In this document: positions 6,760-16,024 of the stretch, one piece after another
Numbering within the stretch: position 1 is the stretch's first letter
How the letters are laid out: every line of letters starts with the position of its first letter
Assembly (NCBI RefSeq): GCF_000425265.1
Contig: NZ_KE384342.1
Coordinates: 337,528 to 401,527, forward strand
Reading direction: 5' to 3'
Origin: Maridesulfovibrio zosterae DSM 11974
GTDB lineage: Bacteria > Desulfobacterota > Desulfovibrionia > Desulfovibrionales > Desulfovibrionaceae
DNA: 64,000 nucleotides
Translations under genes and position numbers: made by a program
The notes under the pieces: model-generated
Told to the model about the DNA's origin: nothing
Database searches by the model: none
Seen by the model: the letters and a program-made list of their open reading frames with translations, nothing else

Positions 6760-9327
6760 ATGCAGCCTCTTCGCGTTTACAGCGTTGTACCTCGTTTGCC
6801 CAAACAGCTGGAAGAGCTTTGGGATTTAGCCTACAATTTTCTGTTTGTCTGGAATAGTGATATTTCGAGTATTTTTTCTTCTATTGATCATAATCTTTGG
6901 CGAGAATGCCAGCAGAACCCTGTCTCTTTTCTCAATCACCTTCCTCAGCAGCAGCTTGAGGAACTTGCAGGTGATGATTTTTTTATTCAGCGTCTTAGAG
7001 AAGCTGTAAGAGTACAGAAAAATTATCTTTCAAGAGAGAGTTGCTCATATAAATTTGAGGGAGCTAAAAAGGGAGATTCTGTCGTTGCTTATTTCAGTTT
7101 TGAATATGGTATAGGGCTTAGCCTCCCCATTTACTCTGGTGGTCTCGGCATTTTGGCCGGTGACCATCTTAAGTCCGCCAGTGATTTAAATATTCCTCTT
7201 GTAGGAATAGGTCTTTGTTATCAGCATGGTTATTTTCGTCAGTATATGACGCAGGATGGATGGCAACAGGAACGTTATCCCAGCCATGATTTTGAGGAAA
7301 TGCCGATTAAGCCAGCAAAGAACGAAAAAGGCGACGATATAATTTTCTCACTCGATATTAAAGGTGAAGATCTTAAAGTTCAAATATGGGAAGTACAGGT
7401 CGGCCGTGTTACTCTATATTTGCTCGACACGAATATAAAAGATAATCCAGCTCATTTTAGAGCCATTACTGCCCGCTTGTATGGCGGTGATCTCGAAATG
7501 CGCCTCTGGCAGGAAATTCTGCTGGGTATCGGAGGGGTCAAGGCTCTTGCTGCTCTCGGTCTTGAACCGAGTGTAATTCATATGAACGAAGGGCATTCTG
7601 CTTTTGCCGGTCTTGAACGCATCCGTGTTTTTATGACAGAACAGAATTTATCTTTTGAAGCTGCTATGGAAATGGTTGCTTCGTCTTCTATTTTTACTAC
7701 TCATACTCCAGTTCCTGCCGGTAATGACAGGTTCCCAGCTGATTTGATGCGTCCTTATTTTGAACCGTATGCCCAGACAATGGGGCTTGCATATAAGGTT
7801 TTTCTGGCTCTTGGCCGTGAAGATCCCCGTAATGATTCAGAACTTTTTTGTATGACTGTTCTGGCTTTGAAACTTTCCCGTTTTAATAATGGTGTGTCTA
7901 TTCTTCATGGGCATGTTTCCAGAAATATGTGGCAGAAAGTATGGCCCCAATATCCTGTTGAAGACGTTCCAATCGGCGCTATAACTAACGGCGTGCATAT
8001 GCCGACTTGGGTTGCAACTGATTTTTCTTTACTGTTTGATCGCTATCTTGGACCGAACTGGCGTGAAGATCCTGATGGTGCAAGAGTCTGGAAGCAGACT
8101 GAGAATATTCCTGATGCCGAGCTTTGGCGCACTCATGAAAGGTTAAGGGAACGCCTTGTGGATTTTGTGCGTAAAAGATTACGCAGACAGCTTCTTAGCA
8201 TAGGGGCACGCCGTAAAGAGATTGAACTTGCTGATGAAGTTCTTGATCCGCGGGCATTAACCATAGGTTTTGCTCGTCGTTTTGCAACTTATAAGCGCGC
8301 AGGTCTTTTGCTTAGGGATAAAGAACGGTTAATCAAACTTATTGCTGACTCTAAACATCCGGTTCAGTTTATTTTTGCTGGTAAAGCTCATCCTCAGGAT
8401 AATGAAGGTAAAAAACTTATTCAAGATCTGATTCAGCTTTGCCGTCGTGAAGAATGCCGTATGAGTATGGTTTTTCTCCAGGATTATGACATGAAGATCG
8501 CTAACTATATGGTACAGGGTTGCGATATATGGCTTAATACTCCAAGGAGACCTCTTGAGGCTTGCGGAACAAGCGGTATGAAAGCAATGGCTAATGGCGT
8601 ATTGCAGTTCAGCACCCCTGACGGGTGGTGGGATGAAGCCTATCTGTCAGATAACAGTGTCGGCTGGGCTATAGGTCGTCGTGAAGATTATAATGATCAT
8701 GAGTATCAGGATTTTGTTGAAAGTCAGACTCTTTACAAGGTTCTTGAAAATGACATAATCCCTGAATTTTATGATCGCGGTCATGGCAGTATTCCTAGGA
8801 ATTGGATTTCCAAGGTTAAGAAAGCATTGCGTATTCTAGGGCCTGAGTTCAATGCTAACCGCATGGTTGAAGATTATACTGAAAAAGCATATCTACCGGC
8901 ATTTAGTAACTATCAGACTATGTCGAAGAGTAGTTTTCAGGGAGCAAAGGATCTGGCTGCCTGGCGAATGGATCTAATGACTAAATGGTCCAGCCTCAAG
9001 GTTAGAAATATCATTTCTGAGACACATACTGATATATATGTTGAAGAACCGATCATAGTAAATGCTGAGGTTTACCTTAATGGTTTATCTACAAGTGATG
9101 TTCAGGTTGAAATTTATTCTGGTCCGGTTGGGCAGGATGGCACATTTGTAAGTAGAGATACTGTGATAATGACGCCTGAAGAAGATCTTGATGCCGGTTG
9201 GCATCAGTATCAGGGAGAGGTCATGCCGGGTGAAGCTGGAAGGTTTGGTTACACAGTTAGAATTTTACCTAAACATGAACTTTTGCTTGATTCACATTCA
9301 TTGGGGCTCATTTATTGGGCTCATTAA
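6760..9327 (+). CDS. glgP: Alpha-glucan (glycogen/maltodextrin) phosphorylase
   Basis: A PLP-dependent phosphorylase releasing glucose-1-phosphate from alpha-1,4-glucans, 855 residues. It belongs to the short-form family with an N-terminal DUF3417 region (about 1-95, PLRVYSVVPRLP...). Core motifs include YFSFEYGIGLSLPIYSGGLG (about 112-131), INEGHSAF-like HMNEGHSAF near 275, the THTPVPAGND loop near 315, and the PLP lysine in CGTSGMKAMANG (Lys608). The family-typical C-terminal beta domain is present to the stop. An AAAGGAG ribosome site precedes the ATG. It is monocistronic or co-transcribed with the nuclease behind it; a terminator hairpin lies at 9373-9405. Confidence 0.93.
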   Translation: MQPLRVYSVVPRLPKQLEELWDLAYNFLFVWNSDISSIFSSIDHNLWRECQQNPVSFLNHLPQQQLEELAGDDFFIQRLREAVRVQKNYLSRESCSYKFEGAKKGDSVVAYFSFEYGIGLSLPIYSGGLGILAGDHLKSASDLNIPLVGIGLCYQHGYFRQYMTQDGWQQERYPSHDFEEMPIKPAKNEKGDDIIFSLDIKGEDLKVQIWEVQVGRVTLYLLDTNIKDNPAHFRAITARLYGGDLEMRLWQEILLGIGGVKALAALGLEPSVIHMNEGHSAFAGLERIRVFMTEQNLSFEAAMEMVASSSIFTTHTPVPAGNDRFPADLMRPYFEPYAQTMGLAYKVFLALGREDPRNDSELFCMTVLALKLSRFNNGVSILHGHVSRNMWQKVWPQYPVEDVPIGAITNGVHMPTWVATDFSLLFDRYLGPNWREDPDGARVWKQTENIPDAELWRTHERLRERLVDFVRKRLRRQLLSIGARRKEIELADEVLDPRALTIGFARRFATYKRAGLLLRDKERLIKLIADSKHPVQFIFAGKAHPQDNEGKKLIQDLIQLCRREECRMSMVFLQDYDMKIANYMVQGCDIWLNTPRRPLEACGTSGMKAMANGVLQFSTPDGWWDEAYLSDNSVGWAIGRREDYNDHEYQDFVESQTLYKVLENDIIPEFYDRGHGSIPRNWISKVKKALRILGPEFNANRMVEDYTEKAYLPAFSNYQTMSKSSFQGAKDLAAWRMDLMTKWSSLKVRNIISETHTDIYVEEPIIVNAEVYLNGLSTSDVQVEIYSGPVGQDGTFVSRDTVIMTPEEDLDAGWHQYQGEVMPGEAGRFGYTVRILPKHELLLDSHSLGLIYWAH

Positions 9328-9335
9328 CAGGGAAG

Positions 9336-10025
9336 ATGAATTTGCTGGTCTTATTTTTTAAAATAAATAATAAAAACGGAGTCCTCAAGGGCTCCGTTTT
9401 ATTTTTGAGTGTTTGTATTGTTTTATTCTGCTCTACTTTTGGATATGCGTTTGAAGGTAGGGTGAAGCATGTAATCGACGGAGATACTTTTGTTCTTTGG
9501 AACAACAAGACCGTACGAATAGCATCTGTCGATACACCGGAAATCGGGTATGAAGGACATTCTGATCAGTATTATGCTCGTGAGGCAAAAGAGATACTCA
9601 CCAAACTCATTCTCGGTAAATCGGTGCAGATTGAATATACCCCGGATCATAAGGATCATTATAATAGAATTGTCGGATGGGTGTATGTGAATGGGATCTT
9701 TGTTAATGAATATTTGGTTAAAAATGGTGCTGCATTTTTTTATTATCATAAGAATAACCAGGAAAAATATCAGAATATCCTGTTAGAGGCACAGCGGAAG
9801 GCTTATGAAGATAAAAGTGGATTTTGGCCTGTAATCCAAAGAGTGAAAGAATTTAATTCGAATTGGATAGGGAACAGTCGTAGTCAGAGATGTTTTCCTG
9901 AAGGCAATAAGTATGCTTTAAGAACAGCCAAGCGAAACAGAATTTATTTTTCCAATCTTGGTAAGGCTTTTCTAGAGGGGTATTCTCCTGCACGAAATAT
10001 AAATTTCTGGCCTGAGGTTAAGTAG
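9336..10025 (+). CDS. Secreted thermonuclease-family (SNase) protein
   Basis: A staphylococcal-nuclease-fold, calcium-dependent phosphodiesterase, probably exported. The mature part starts at FEGRVKHVIDGDTFVLW; the fold is clear in VRIASVDTPEIGYEG (first active-site Arg and acidic residues), AKEILTKLILGKSV, HYNRIVGWVYVNG (second Arg), and AQRKAYEDKSGFWP. A hydrophobic leader (SVLFLSVCIVLFCSTFGYA) precedes the cleavage site. From the ATG at 9336 (AGGGAAG just before it) the leader has about 20 additional residues, and the glgP terminator hairpin lies inside the coding region. A later non-ATG start near 9408 would avoid this overlap. After the nuclease domain comes a 60-residue tail with SQRCFPEGNKYALRTAKRNRIYF, possibly a small separate module. 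The start is uncertain; the family call is firm. Confidence 0.8.
   Translation: MNLLVLFFKINNKNGVLKGSVLFLSVCIVLFCSTFGYAFEGRVKHVIDGDTFVLWNNKTVRIASVDTPEIGYEGHSDQYYAREAKEILTKLILGKSVQIEYTPDHKDHYNRIVGWVYVNGIFVNEYLVKNGAAFFYYHKNNQEKYQNILLEAQRKAYEDKSGFWPVIQRVKEFNSNWIGNSRSQRCFPEGNKYALRTAKRNRIYFSNLGKAFLEGYSPARNINFWPEVK
9373..9405 (+). terminator. Terminator after glgP
   Basis: AAAACGGAG/CTCCGTTTT stem with an inner CC/GG pair and TCAA loop, followed by ATTTTT. It lies 46 bp after the glgP stop and inside the likely N-terminal coding region of the next gene. Confidence 0.75.
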
Positions 10026-10084
10026 CTTTTGGGGTATGCAGGTGAATGACAGAGTGATATTCAGGGGAACAGCGGAGAGAATTT

Positions 10085-11482
10085 GTGTTATTTAAAAAAT
10101 TTACCAGCACATTTTGTGAGTTTCAAATTTTACGAGATACGGACTTGTGTATAAATTGTAAGATTTGTATCGGACAGTGTCCGTATGCAGCTTATTTCTG
10201 GGATAAAGCACGTAAAAAAGTTGCTCATGATAATCGTAAGTGTATAGGATGCTATCGATGTGTAGCCATGTGTCCTACTGTTGCACTTACTGTTAAGAAA
10301 AGTGATTTGTGTTTTCGGGACAATGGTTCATGGAAACCTGATTTTATGAAAAATATTTATCATCAGGCTCAAACTGTTAGCGCATTTTCACATATGCACA
10401 ACTCTGATAACCAGCTTGTTTATTGGGATCAATTACTGCTTGATGGTAACGCTGCGGTAGATTCTGCATGCAGATCGATAGACCTTAATACTCATTTAGG
10501 GGCAAAGCCGGGCCTTGGATCTGACTGCGAAACTAATTCGACCGCATCAATAGAAATAAATATTCCACTTGTGTTTGCTGATATACCTTTCGGAATTATA
10601 AATTCGAATGTGAAAACAGCTATATCTGTGTCTGCTGAAGAGCTAGGCACTATTTGCTTTGTAGACTCAGGTAATCATCTAAAGAATATTGGAAAATATA
10701 GTCAGCTGGATTTTGTACAGAATGGCCCTGATTTGTATAATGAATATTGCTATTCCTTCAGCAAAGGAGCTGGGGTTGTAATTGATTTGACTGGGTTTGC
10801 TGGATCGATTGGCTTGAATCATAACATAGATTTTGTAGAAGATTTATCTAAGTTTATTGGTAAGGTTAAGCAGTCATCTGAAAAAAAAGTTCTCATAGCT
10901 GTTAAGATTGCGGCCGGACATGGTGTTGCAGATGTTGCTTCAGGAATAGTGAGTGCCGGGGCGGATGTTTTAATCCTTGAAGGAGTGCATTACGGAGCCA
11001 GTAGCAGTCCTGCAATGCCTGGCAAAGAGATGGGGCTTCCTATGGAAATAGCATTGTCATGCGTGGATCAGCGACTTCGTGATGATGATATGCGTTCCAG
11101 AGTTTCTATTGTTGCAGGTGGTTATATTCGTTGTAGCCGTGATGTTGTCAAAGCCATTGCTCTTGGGGCTGATGCTGTGAGTATTGATGTTGCGGCCCTG
11201 ATTGCTGTCGGATGTACTCTTTGTGGTAGTTGTCATACTGGAAAGTGTGCATGGGGTATTTCAACAAATGATAAGAAACTGGTCAAACGTCAGAATCCTG
11301 AAATTGCAGCGGAGCAGCTGGTAAATTTTATGCGGAACTGGTCTCTTGAGATTACAGATATGCTTTGTTGTATGGGGCTAGATTCTATTGAAAGTCTTTG
11401 TGGGAACAGAAGTGTATTACGGGCTATAAGATTATCTGAAATTGAAATGGACGTTCTGGGCATTAAACACGCAGGCAGATAG
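10085..11482 (+). CDS. Ferredoxin-domain plus glutamate synthase FMN/[3Fe-4S] domain protein (GltB-2-like)
   Basis: 465 residues from a GTG with GGAGAG upstream. Residues 22-63 hold two [4Fe-4S] motifs (C22, C25, C28, C32 and C53, C56, C59, C63). The rest matches the central FMN-binding domain of glutamate synthase: VKIAAGHGVADVASGIVSAG, an altered GASSSPAMPG loop where GltB has GGTGASP, SIVAGGYIRCSRDVVKAIALGADAV, and the [3Fe-4S] ligands C-x5-C-x4-C in GCTLCGSCHTGKCAWGI. No glutaminase domain is present and none is encoded beside it, so conversion of 2-oxoglutarate to glutamate is possible only with a partner. It heads a three-gene set with a ferredoxin and an FAD reductase, so electron transfer to this flavoprotein is likely. 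The substrate is unknown. Confidence 0.8.
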   Translation: MLFKKFTSTFCEFQILRDTDLCINCKICIGQCPYAAYFWDKARKKVAHDNRKCIGCYRCVAMCPTVALTVKKSDLCFRDNGSWKPDFMKNIYHQAQTVSAFSHMHNSDNQLVYWDQLLLDGNAAVDSACRSIDLNTHLGAKPGLGSDCETNSTASIEINIPLVFADIPFGIINSNVKTAISVSAEELGTICFVDSGNHLKNIGKYSQLDFVQNGPDLYNEYCYSFSKGAGVVIDLTGFAGSIGLNHNIDFVEDLSKFIGKVKQSSEKKVLIAVKIAAGHGVADVASGIVSAGADVLILEGVHYGASSSPAMPGKEMGLPMEIALSCVDQRLRDDDMRSRVSIVAGGYIRCSRDVVKAIALGADAVSIDVAALIAVGCTLCGSCHTGKCAWGISTNDKKLVKRQNPEIAAEQLVNFMRNWSLEITDMLCCMGLDSIESLCGNRSVLRAIRLSEIEMDVLGIKHAGR

Positions 11483-11491
11483 GTTATAGAT

Positions 11492-11935
11492 ATGAAACGT
11501 ATATACCCTGATCGAGATTATTGTATGGGGTGCGGACTTTGCCAATTGGCGTGTATGACTGTTCGTTCTGAGAGTAAAGACTTAATTATTGCTTATAATG
11601 AAGAACGTGCGAAAGGGCTGTCATCCTGTATAATGGTTTTCGAAAATGATGATAATTGTGTGGCAGTCAGTTGCCGGCATTGCCAAGAACCTGATTGTGT
11701 TGCTGTGTGTATTTCAGGAGCATTAACGAAAGATGAAATTTCAGGTATTACTGTCTATGATTCTGATAAATGCCTTGGTTGCTGGTCTTGTTTGATGGCT
11801 TGTCCATACGGAGCAATTCAGCGAAATAAAATGGAAAATAAAATAATCAAATGTGATCGTTGTGAAGAACGTGTAGAAGGTCCGGCCTGTGTTGAAGCCT
11901 GTCCAAATAGAGCATTGAAATATGAGGAAAGGTAG
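11492..11935 (+). CDS. Four-cluster [4Fe-4S] ferredoxin (CooF/HycB-like electron transfer subunit)
   Basis: 147 residues with sixteen Cys arranged as in DMSO-reductase beta-subunit or CooF-type polyferredoxins: CMGCGLCQLAC (12-22), CRHCQEPDCVAVC in the middle, CLGCWSCLMACPYG, and a split CDRCEERVEGPACVEAC at the C-terminus. No signal peptide, so it is cytoplasmic. Its start is 9 bp after the flavoprotein and its stop 3 bp before the FAD reductase, implying tight co-expression. Likely job: carry electrons between the FAD enzyme and the GltB-like protein. The ribosome site is poor, so translation may be coupled to the upstream gene. Confidence 0.85.
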   Translation: MKRIYPDRDYCMGCGLCQLACMTVRSESKDLIIAYNEERAKGLSSCIMVFENDDNCVAVSCRHCQEPDCVAVCISGALTKDEISGITVYDSDKCLGCWSCLMACPYGAIQRNKMENKIIKCDRCEERVEGPACVEACPNRALKYEER

Positions 11936-11938
11936 GTC

Positions 11939-13210
11939 ATGGCATACGTAATTATAGGAAATGGTATAGCATCGCTAGGGGCTGTTGATGGCATACGCAA
12001 GTATGATAAAAAAACATCACTGACTGTTATAGGGGCGGAAAATAACGCAGCCTATGGCAAGCCGTTGACTTCATATTATATTGCGGGAAAAATTAATCAA
12101 AAACAGCTTTCCATGCGCCCGGATGAGTATTACGCCGAAAAAAAAGTTAATTTAAAATTGGGCACTTCAATTGTCGATATTGATGTTGAAAGTAAACTGA
12201 TCGTTACATCAACCGGTGATCAAATCCCATTTGATAAACTTCTGCTTGCTACAGGCGGAATTCCTTTTTCCCCTAAGATAACAGGAGTGTATGGATCTGA
12301 TGTATATAATTTTACTGCAGTCAAAGATGCATATAAACTTATAAACGTTCTTAAGGATATAAAAAGAGCGGTTGTTATAGGTGGAGGTCTTATAGGCATA
12401 AAGGCTGCTGAAAGCATGTATAATCGCGGTGTACAGGTTGCTGTCATCGAAGGTGCGAAGCGTATTATGCCGCTTGCGTTTGACGAGCAGGCATCTGGAT
12501 TAATCCGTCAAAGAATTGATGAGACTGGAATGATTGTGCGCTGCGGCGTCAATGTAAAGGAAATAGTGCGTGATAAGCAGGGTGGAGTAAGAGGTGTTTT
12601 GCTTGATGACAATTCTTTTCTGGAAGCTGACGCAGTAGTTATTGCCATAGGAGTAGTTTCTAACATCGGACTTGCACGCGAAGCGGGAATTCAAGTCGAA
12701 AATGGTATAATCGTTAACGACTATATGCAGACAAATATTAAGAGCATATATGCTGCGGGAGATGTTGCTCAGGCAAAAGATGTTTTGTTTGATAAAGATA
12801 AAGTTGTGCCTGTATGGTCCAATGCCTACACTCAGGGGTATCATGCAGGTAAAAATATGGCGGGTAAAGTCTCAGAGTATCCCGGATCACTTTCCATGAG
12901 TTCTATCAGCTTTTTTGGGATGCCGACAATTTCAGTAGGTGAAGTAAATCCCACTGATGTTGATACCAGGTACGAATCATACACATTTTACAATGAACAT
13001 AAGCAGAGTTATCGCAAGCTGATTTTTAAAGAAGAGACTTTGGTCGGCTACATATTAGTCGGTGATATAGATTTTGCCGGAATGTATACATCATTTATTA
13101 AATTTAAATTTAAAGTTGATGCATGTGCTCGAAAAAAACTTAGCGAGGGTGAGCCTGATGTTTTAATGTGGCCTGATGATTTTTTTAATAAAGCCTGGAA
13201 CCCTGAGTAG
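11939..13210 (+). CDS. FAD/NAD(P)-dependent oxidoreductase (nitrite reductase/rubredoxin reductase-like)
   Basis: 423 residues of the pyridine nucleotide-disulfide reductase fold without a redox Cys pair. The FAD dinucleotide site is at the N-terminus (YVIIGNGIASLGAVDGI), the NAD(P) site near residue 140 (AVVIGGGLIGIKAAESM), and the second FAD motif near 265 (SIYAAGDVAQAKD). This matches NADH oxidase or nitrite reductase large-subunit N-termini and rubredoxin/ferredoxin reductases. As the last gene of the three-gene set it probably feeds NAD(P)H electrons to the ferredoxin. An AGGAAAGG ribosome site lies at the end of the previous gene. The physiological substrate is not evident. Confidence 0.85.
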   Translation: MAYVIIGNGIASLGAVDGIRKYDKKTSLTVIGAENNAAYGKPLTSYYIAGKINQKQLSMRPDEYYAEKKVNLKLGTSIVDIDVESKLIVTSTGDQIPFDKLLLATGGIPFSPKITGVYGSDVYNFTAVKDAYKLINVLKDIKRAVVIGGGLIGIKAAESMYNRGVQVAVIEGAKRIMPLAFDEQASGLIRQRIDETGMIVRCGVNVKEIVRDKQGGVRGVLLDDNSFLEADAVVIAIGVVSNIGLAREAGIQVENGIIVNDYMQTNIKSIYAAGDVAQAKDVLFDKDKVVPVWSNAYTQGYHAGKNMAGKVSEYPGSLSMSSISFFGMPTISVGEVNPTDVDTRYESYTFYNEHKQSYRKLIFKEETLVGYILVGDIDFAGMYTSFIKFKFKVDACARKKLSEGEPDVLMWPDDFFNKAWNPE

Positions 13211-13941
13211 AAATTCACAAGGTGTATTGCTACGGAAGTTGTTGCATATTTAATTGATTTCTTGGTAAGTAAGCACGGCTTAAGTCAAAAGTCTGTAACA
13301 GCCAGTTAAATCGTTCTCGACAATTTTACTGGACAGGCGTACATAGTTTTTGCATTAACTGACTGAGATTAATCAGTTACTTTGACGCATTACAGTTGGA
13401 ATATCTCGTTTTGTGACACAAAATTGCAGTTAACAGGCAATGAAAACTTTCACGCACAAACAGTGCTGGGCTATTTACGTTCACAGCAATGTCGGGTATC
13501 GGGTAGTTATTCATAATGAATACTCAATATGGATCAGCAGCTTATGATTGTCAGCAGTAGAAAAGTTGCTGATTTTTTTGGAAAATATATGGCCTAAGGA
13601 GTTATTTTACTTCTTGGTATGTTTTCTGGTAAAGCAGATGCTCCCATAGCGGGTATGTCTTCTGGAATCAGCACGAATAGGGATATTTCTTATTTAAGCT
13701 GTTCTTTTTGAGATTATGGTAGAGATGAAATAAACTCTAACCCCCGCAGATGAGGGTTGTCTTAAGGTTTCATAAGGTTGCCCGTGATTATTTAGAGGAA
13801 ATCGGTATTGATGCGTTAGATATATTTGCTTCTGAATTTAAGAGGCTTTAATTCTACAAGCATCGTCCGTATGGGAATATGTATGTTCCTGTTTAATAGG
13901 CGGATTGTTTAATTCGTACACAGTCTTTTCAGGAGGACGTA
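13211..13941. other. 730-bp region without a convincing gene
   Basis: Both strands lack long frames. It contains imperfect hairpins (for example CCAGTTAAAT with ATTTTACTGG near 13303-13334, and AACCC/GGGTT near 13739-13758) and a 33-codon frame at 13750-13851 without a ribosome site. The last 30 bp hold the AGGAGG of yajC. The size and patchy G+C suggest decayed sequence or an RNA I cannot identify. Confidence 0.5.
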
Positions 13942-14292
13942 ATGTTTTTTGCAGATATCGCCCATGCGATGGGTGCATCCGGGCAGCAGGCTCAGGGCGG
14001 CCCTATGGGAGCACTCGGTTCTTTTCTTCCCCTTATCCTTATGTTTGCTATTTTCTATTTTTTGCTCATCAGACCTCAGCAGAAAAAAGCTAAAGAGCAC
14101 AAAGCAATGCTTGAAGGTATCCAGAAGGGCGACCGTATACTTACCGCCGGTGGATTATACGGAAGAGTTGTGGCTGTTGACGGTGATGAACTTACCATTG
14201 AAATTGCTGAAGGTATGCAGGTAAAACTTGACAGAGGCTATATTGCCGGGCTGTCTAATCCCGTCAAAAAAGAAACTAAGAAAGGCAAATAA
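13942..14292 (+). CDS. yajC: Preprotein translocase subunit YajC
   Basis: A 116-residue accessory subunit of the SecDF-YajC complex in the inner membrane. A Gly/Gln-rich N-terminus is followed by one membrane helix (about 27-45, FLPLILMFAIFYFLLI) and the hallmark RPQQKKAKEHKAML. The cytoplasmic domain carries KGDRILTAGGLYGRVVAVDGDELTIEIAEG. The ribosome site is a strong AGGAGG. It precedes secD and secF in the canonical order, but a terminator hairpin separates it from secD. Confidence 0.95.
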   Translation: MFFADIAHAMGASGQQAQGGPMGALGSFLPLILMFAIFYFLLIRPQQKKAKEHKAMLEGIQKGDRILTAGGLYGRVVAVDGDELTIEIAEGMQVKLDRGYIAGLSNPVKKETKKGK

Positions 14293-14319
14293 GCCTTTAT
14301 TGATAGTAGTTAAGCCTAC

Positions 14320-14364
14320 AAGGCAAGTCACTTTTCGGTTTATTCGGAAAGTGCTTGCCTTTTT
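14320..14364 (+). terminator. Terminator or attenuator between yajC and secD
   Basis: AAGGCAAG/CTTGCCTT outer stem and CACTTTTC/GGAAAGTG inner stem followed by TTTT. It sits 28 bp after the yajC stop. As secDF normally follow yajC in the same operon, it may set a lower level for secDF or imply a separate secD promoter. Confidence 0.75.
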
Positions 14365-14410
14365 AGTGTTTTGTAACGTTTCCTAGTTGAATTTATAATA
14401 GGGAGAGGAG

Positions 14411-16012
14411 ATGAACGGGAGTCTTCGTTGGAAAATTGTCCTGACTCTGCTTGTTGTTGTGTTTGGAGTAGCTTACCTTCTTCCTTCACTGCCTGCAGTT
14501 CAGAATTCAGGTTTGACTCGTTTTTTACCTGATGACAAAATCAGTTTGGGACTTGACCTCAAGGGCGGAATCCATCTTACACTAGGTGTAGATATGGATA
14601 AAGCTATGGAAAACAACCTTGCTCGCATGGGTGAAGACTTAAAAGTCGTTGCCAGAGAGGAAGGTGTAATTGTTTTGAAGCCGAAAGTTCTCAAAGGTGA
14701 CAGAATTGAAGCGGTTCTTATTAATCAGGACCAGAAAGACAAGCTTGATGAGCTTGTTAAAAAAAGTTTCAGCAACCTTACTATTATCAGCTCCGTTGTT
14801 AACGCTGACGGAAAAGTCAATTACGTTTTTGCTCCTACTTCGGAATACAAAAAGTACCTGACCAAGCTGACGATGGATCAGGCTATCAAAACCATCCGTA
14901 ACCGTATTGACCAGTTTGGTGTTGCAGAGCCGGATATCCGCAAACAGGAAGGCAACCGTATTCAGGTCCAGCTTCCGGGTATGCAGGATCCAGAAAGAGC
15001 AATTAAGATTATCGGTAAAACAGCACACCTTGAATTCAAGCTTGTTGATTCTGCCGCTGACCTTGAGAAAGCTAAGAAAGGCATTGTTGCACCTGGACGT
15101 GAAGTTACTGTCATCAGACACAGACTTCCCGATGGTTCATACGTTGAAAAACCGATTGTTCTTAAGCACGAAGCCATGCTGACAGGTGAGTATATCACTG
15201 ATGCTCAAACTCGCTTTGACCAGTTTAACCAGCCTTATGTAACCCTGAACTTTAACGCTAGGGGTGCAAGGATTTTTGAACGAGTCACAGGTGAGAACAT
15301 TAAAAAGCAGATGGCTATCGTTCTTGACGGAAAAGTTTATTCTGCTCCTACAATTCAGGATAAAATTGCAGGTGGACGCGCTTCTATTACCGGTAGCTAC
15401 AGCACCGATGAGGCCCATGACCTTGCAATTGTCCTACGCGCCGGATCATTACCTGCTCCTGTAAAAATCCTTGAGCAGAGAACTGTTGGTCCTTCTCTTG
15501 GACAGGAGTCAATCGATAAAGGCGTTATGGCTGCTATTGTCGGTAGTATTGCAGTTCTGGCTTTTATGTTAGTATACTACGGTTTTGCCGGCTTTGTTGC
15601 TGATGTAGTTCTGGTTCTTAATATTGTCCTTATTTTAGCTGGACTTGCACTCTTCGGTGCAACTCTTACTCTTCCGGGTATCGCAGGTATTATCCTGACT
15701 ATCGGTATGGCGGTTGATGCTAACGTAATTATCTTTGAGAGAATACGTGAAGAAATAAGAAGAGGTCTAACAGCTAAAGCCGCAATTGTGGAAGGTTACA
15801 ATAGAGCGACCTTGACTATTCTTGATGCAAACATCACTACCGTAATCGCTGCTGTTATTCTTTACCAGTTCGGTACCGGGCCGGTGCGCGGTTTCGCGGT
15901 AACACTTACTTTGGGTATTATTACCTCTATGTTTACCGCTATTTTTGTTACCCGCATCTTGTTTGATCTTTACACCTCCAAGCGTGCCGCAGATGCGCCG
16001 CTGAGTATTTAG
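14411..16012 (+). CDS. secD: Protein translocase subunit SecD
   Basis: An RND-superfamily inner-membrane protein of 533 residues that uses the proton gradient to help pull proteins across after SecA-driven insertion. One N-terminal helix (about 9-27) leads to the large periplasmic P1 domain with the LGLDLKGGIHLTL signature (about 46-58) and RNRIDQFGVAEPDI. A five-helix bundle follows from about 365, with GFVADVVLVLNIVLILA and the GIAGIILTIGMAVDANVIIFERIREE signature of helix 4. GGGAGAGG precedes the ATG. It is 12 bp from secF. Confidence 0.95.
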   Translation: MNGSLRWKIVLTLLVVVFGVAYLLPSLPAVQNSGLTRFLPDDKISLGLDLKGGIHLTLGVDMDKAMENNLARMGEDLKVVAREEGVIVLKPKVLKGDRIEAVLINQDQKDKLDELVKKSFSNLTIISSVVNADGKVNYVFAPTSEYKKYLTKLTMDQAIKTIRNRIDQFGVAEPDIRKQEGNRIQVQLPGMQDPERAIKIIGKTAHLEFKLVDSAADLEKAKKGIVAPGREVTVIRHRLPDGSYVEKPIVLKHEAMLTGEYITDAQTRFDQFNQPYVTLNFNARGARIFERVTGENIKKQMAIVLDGKVYSAPTIQDKIAGGRASITGSYSTDEAHDLAIVLRAGSLPAPVKILEQRTVGPSLGQESIDKGVMAAIVGSIAVLAFMLVYYGFAGFVADVVLVLNIVLILAGLALFGATLTLPGIAGIILTIGMAVDANVIIFERIREEIRRGLTAKAAIVEGYNRATLTILDANITTVIAAVILYQFGTGPVRGFAVTLTLGIITSMFTAIFVTRILFDLYTSKRAADAPLSI

Positions 16013-16024
16013 GGAGAGTGAATA

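Noticed and set aside
13750-13851. 33-codon plus-strand frame before yajC
   Set aside because: No ribosome site, no recognisable family, and such frames are expected by chance.
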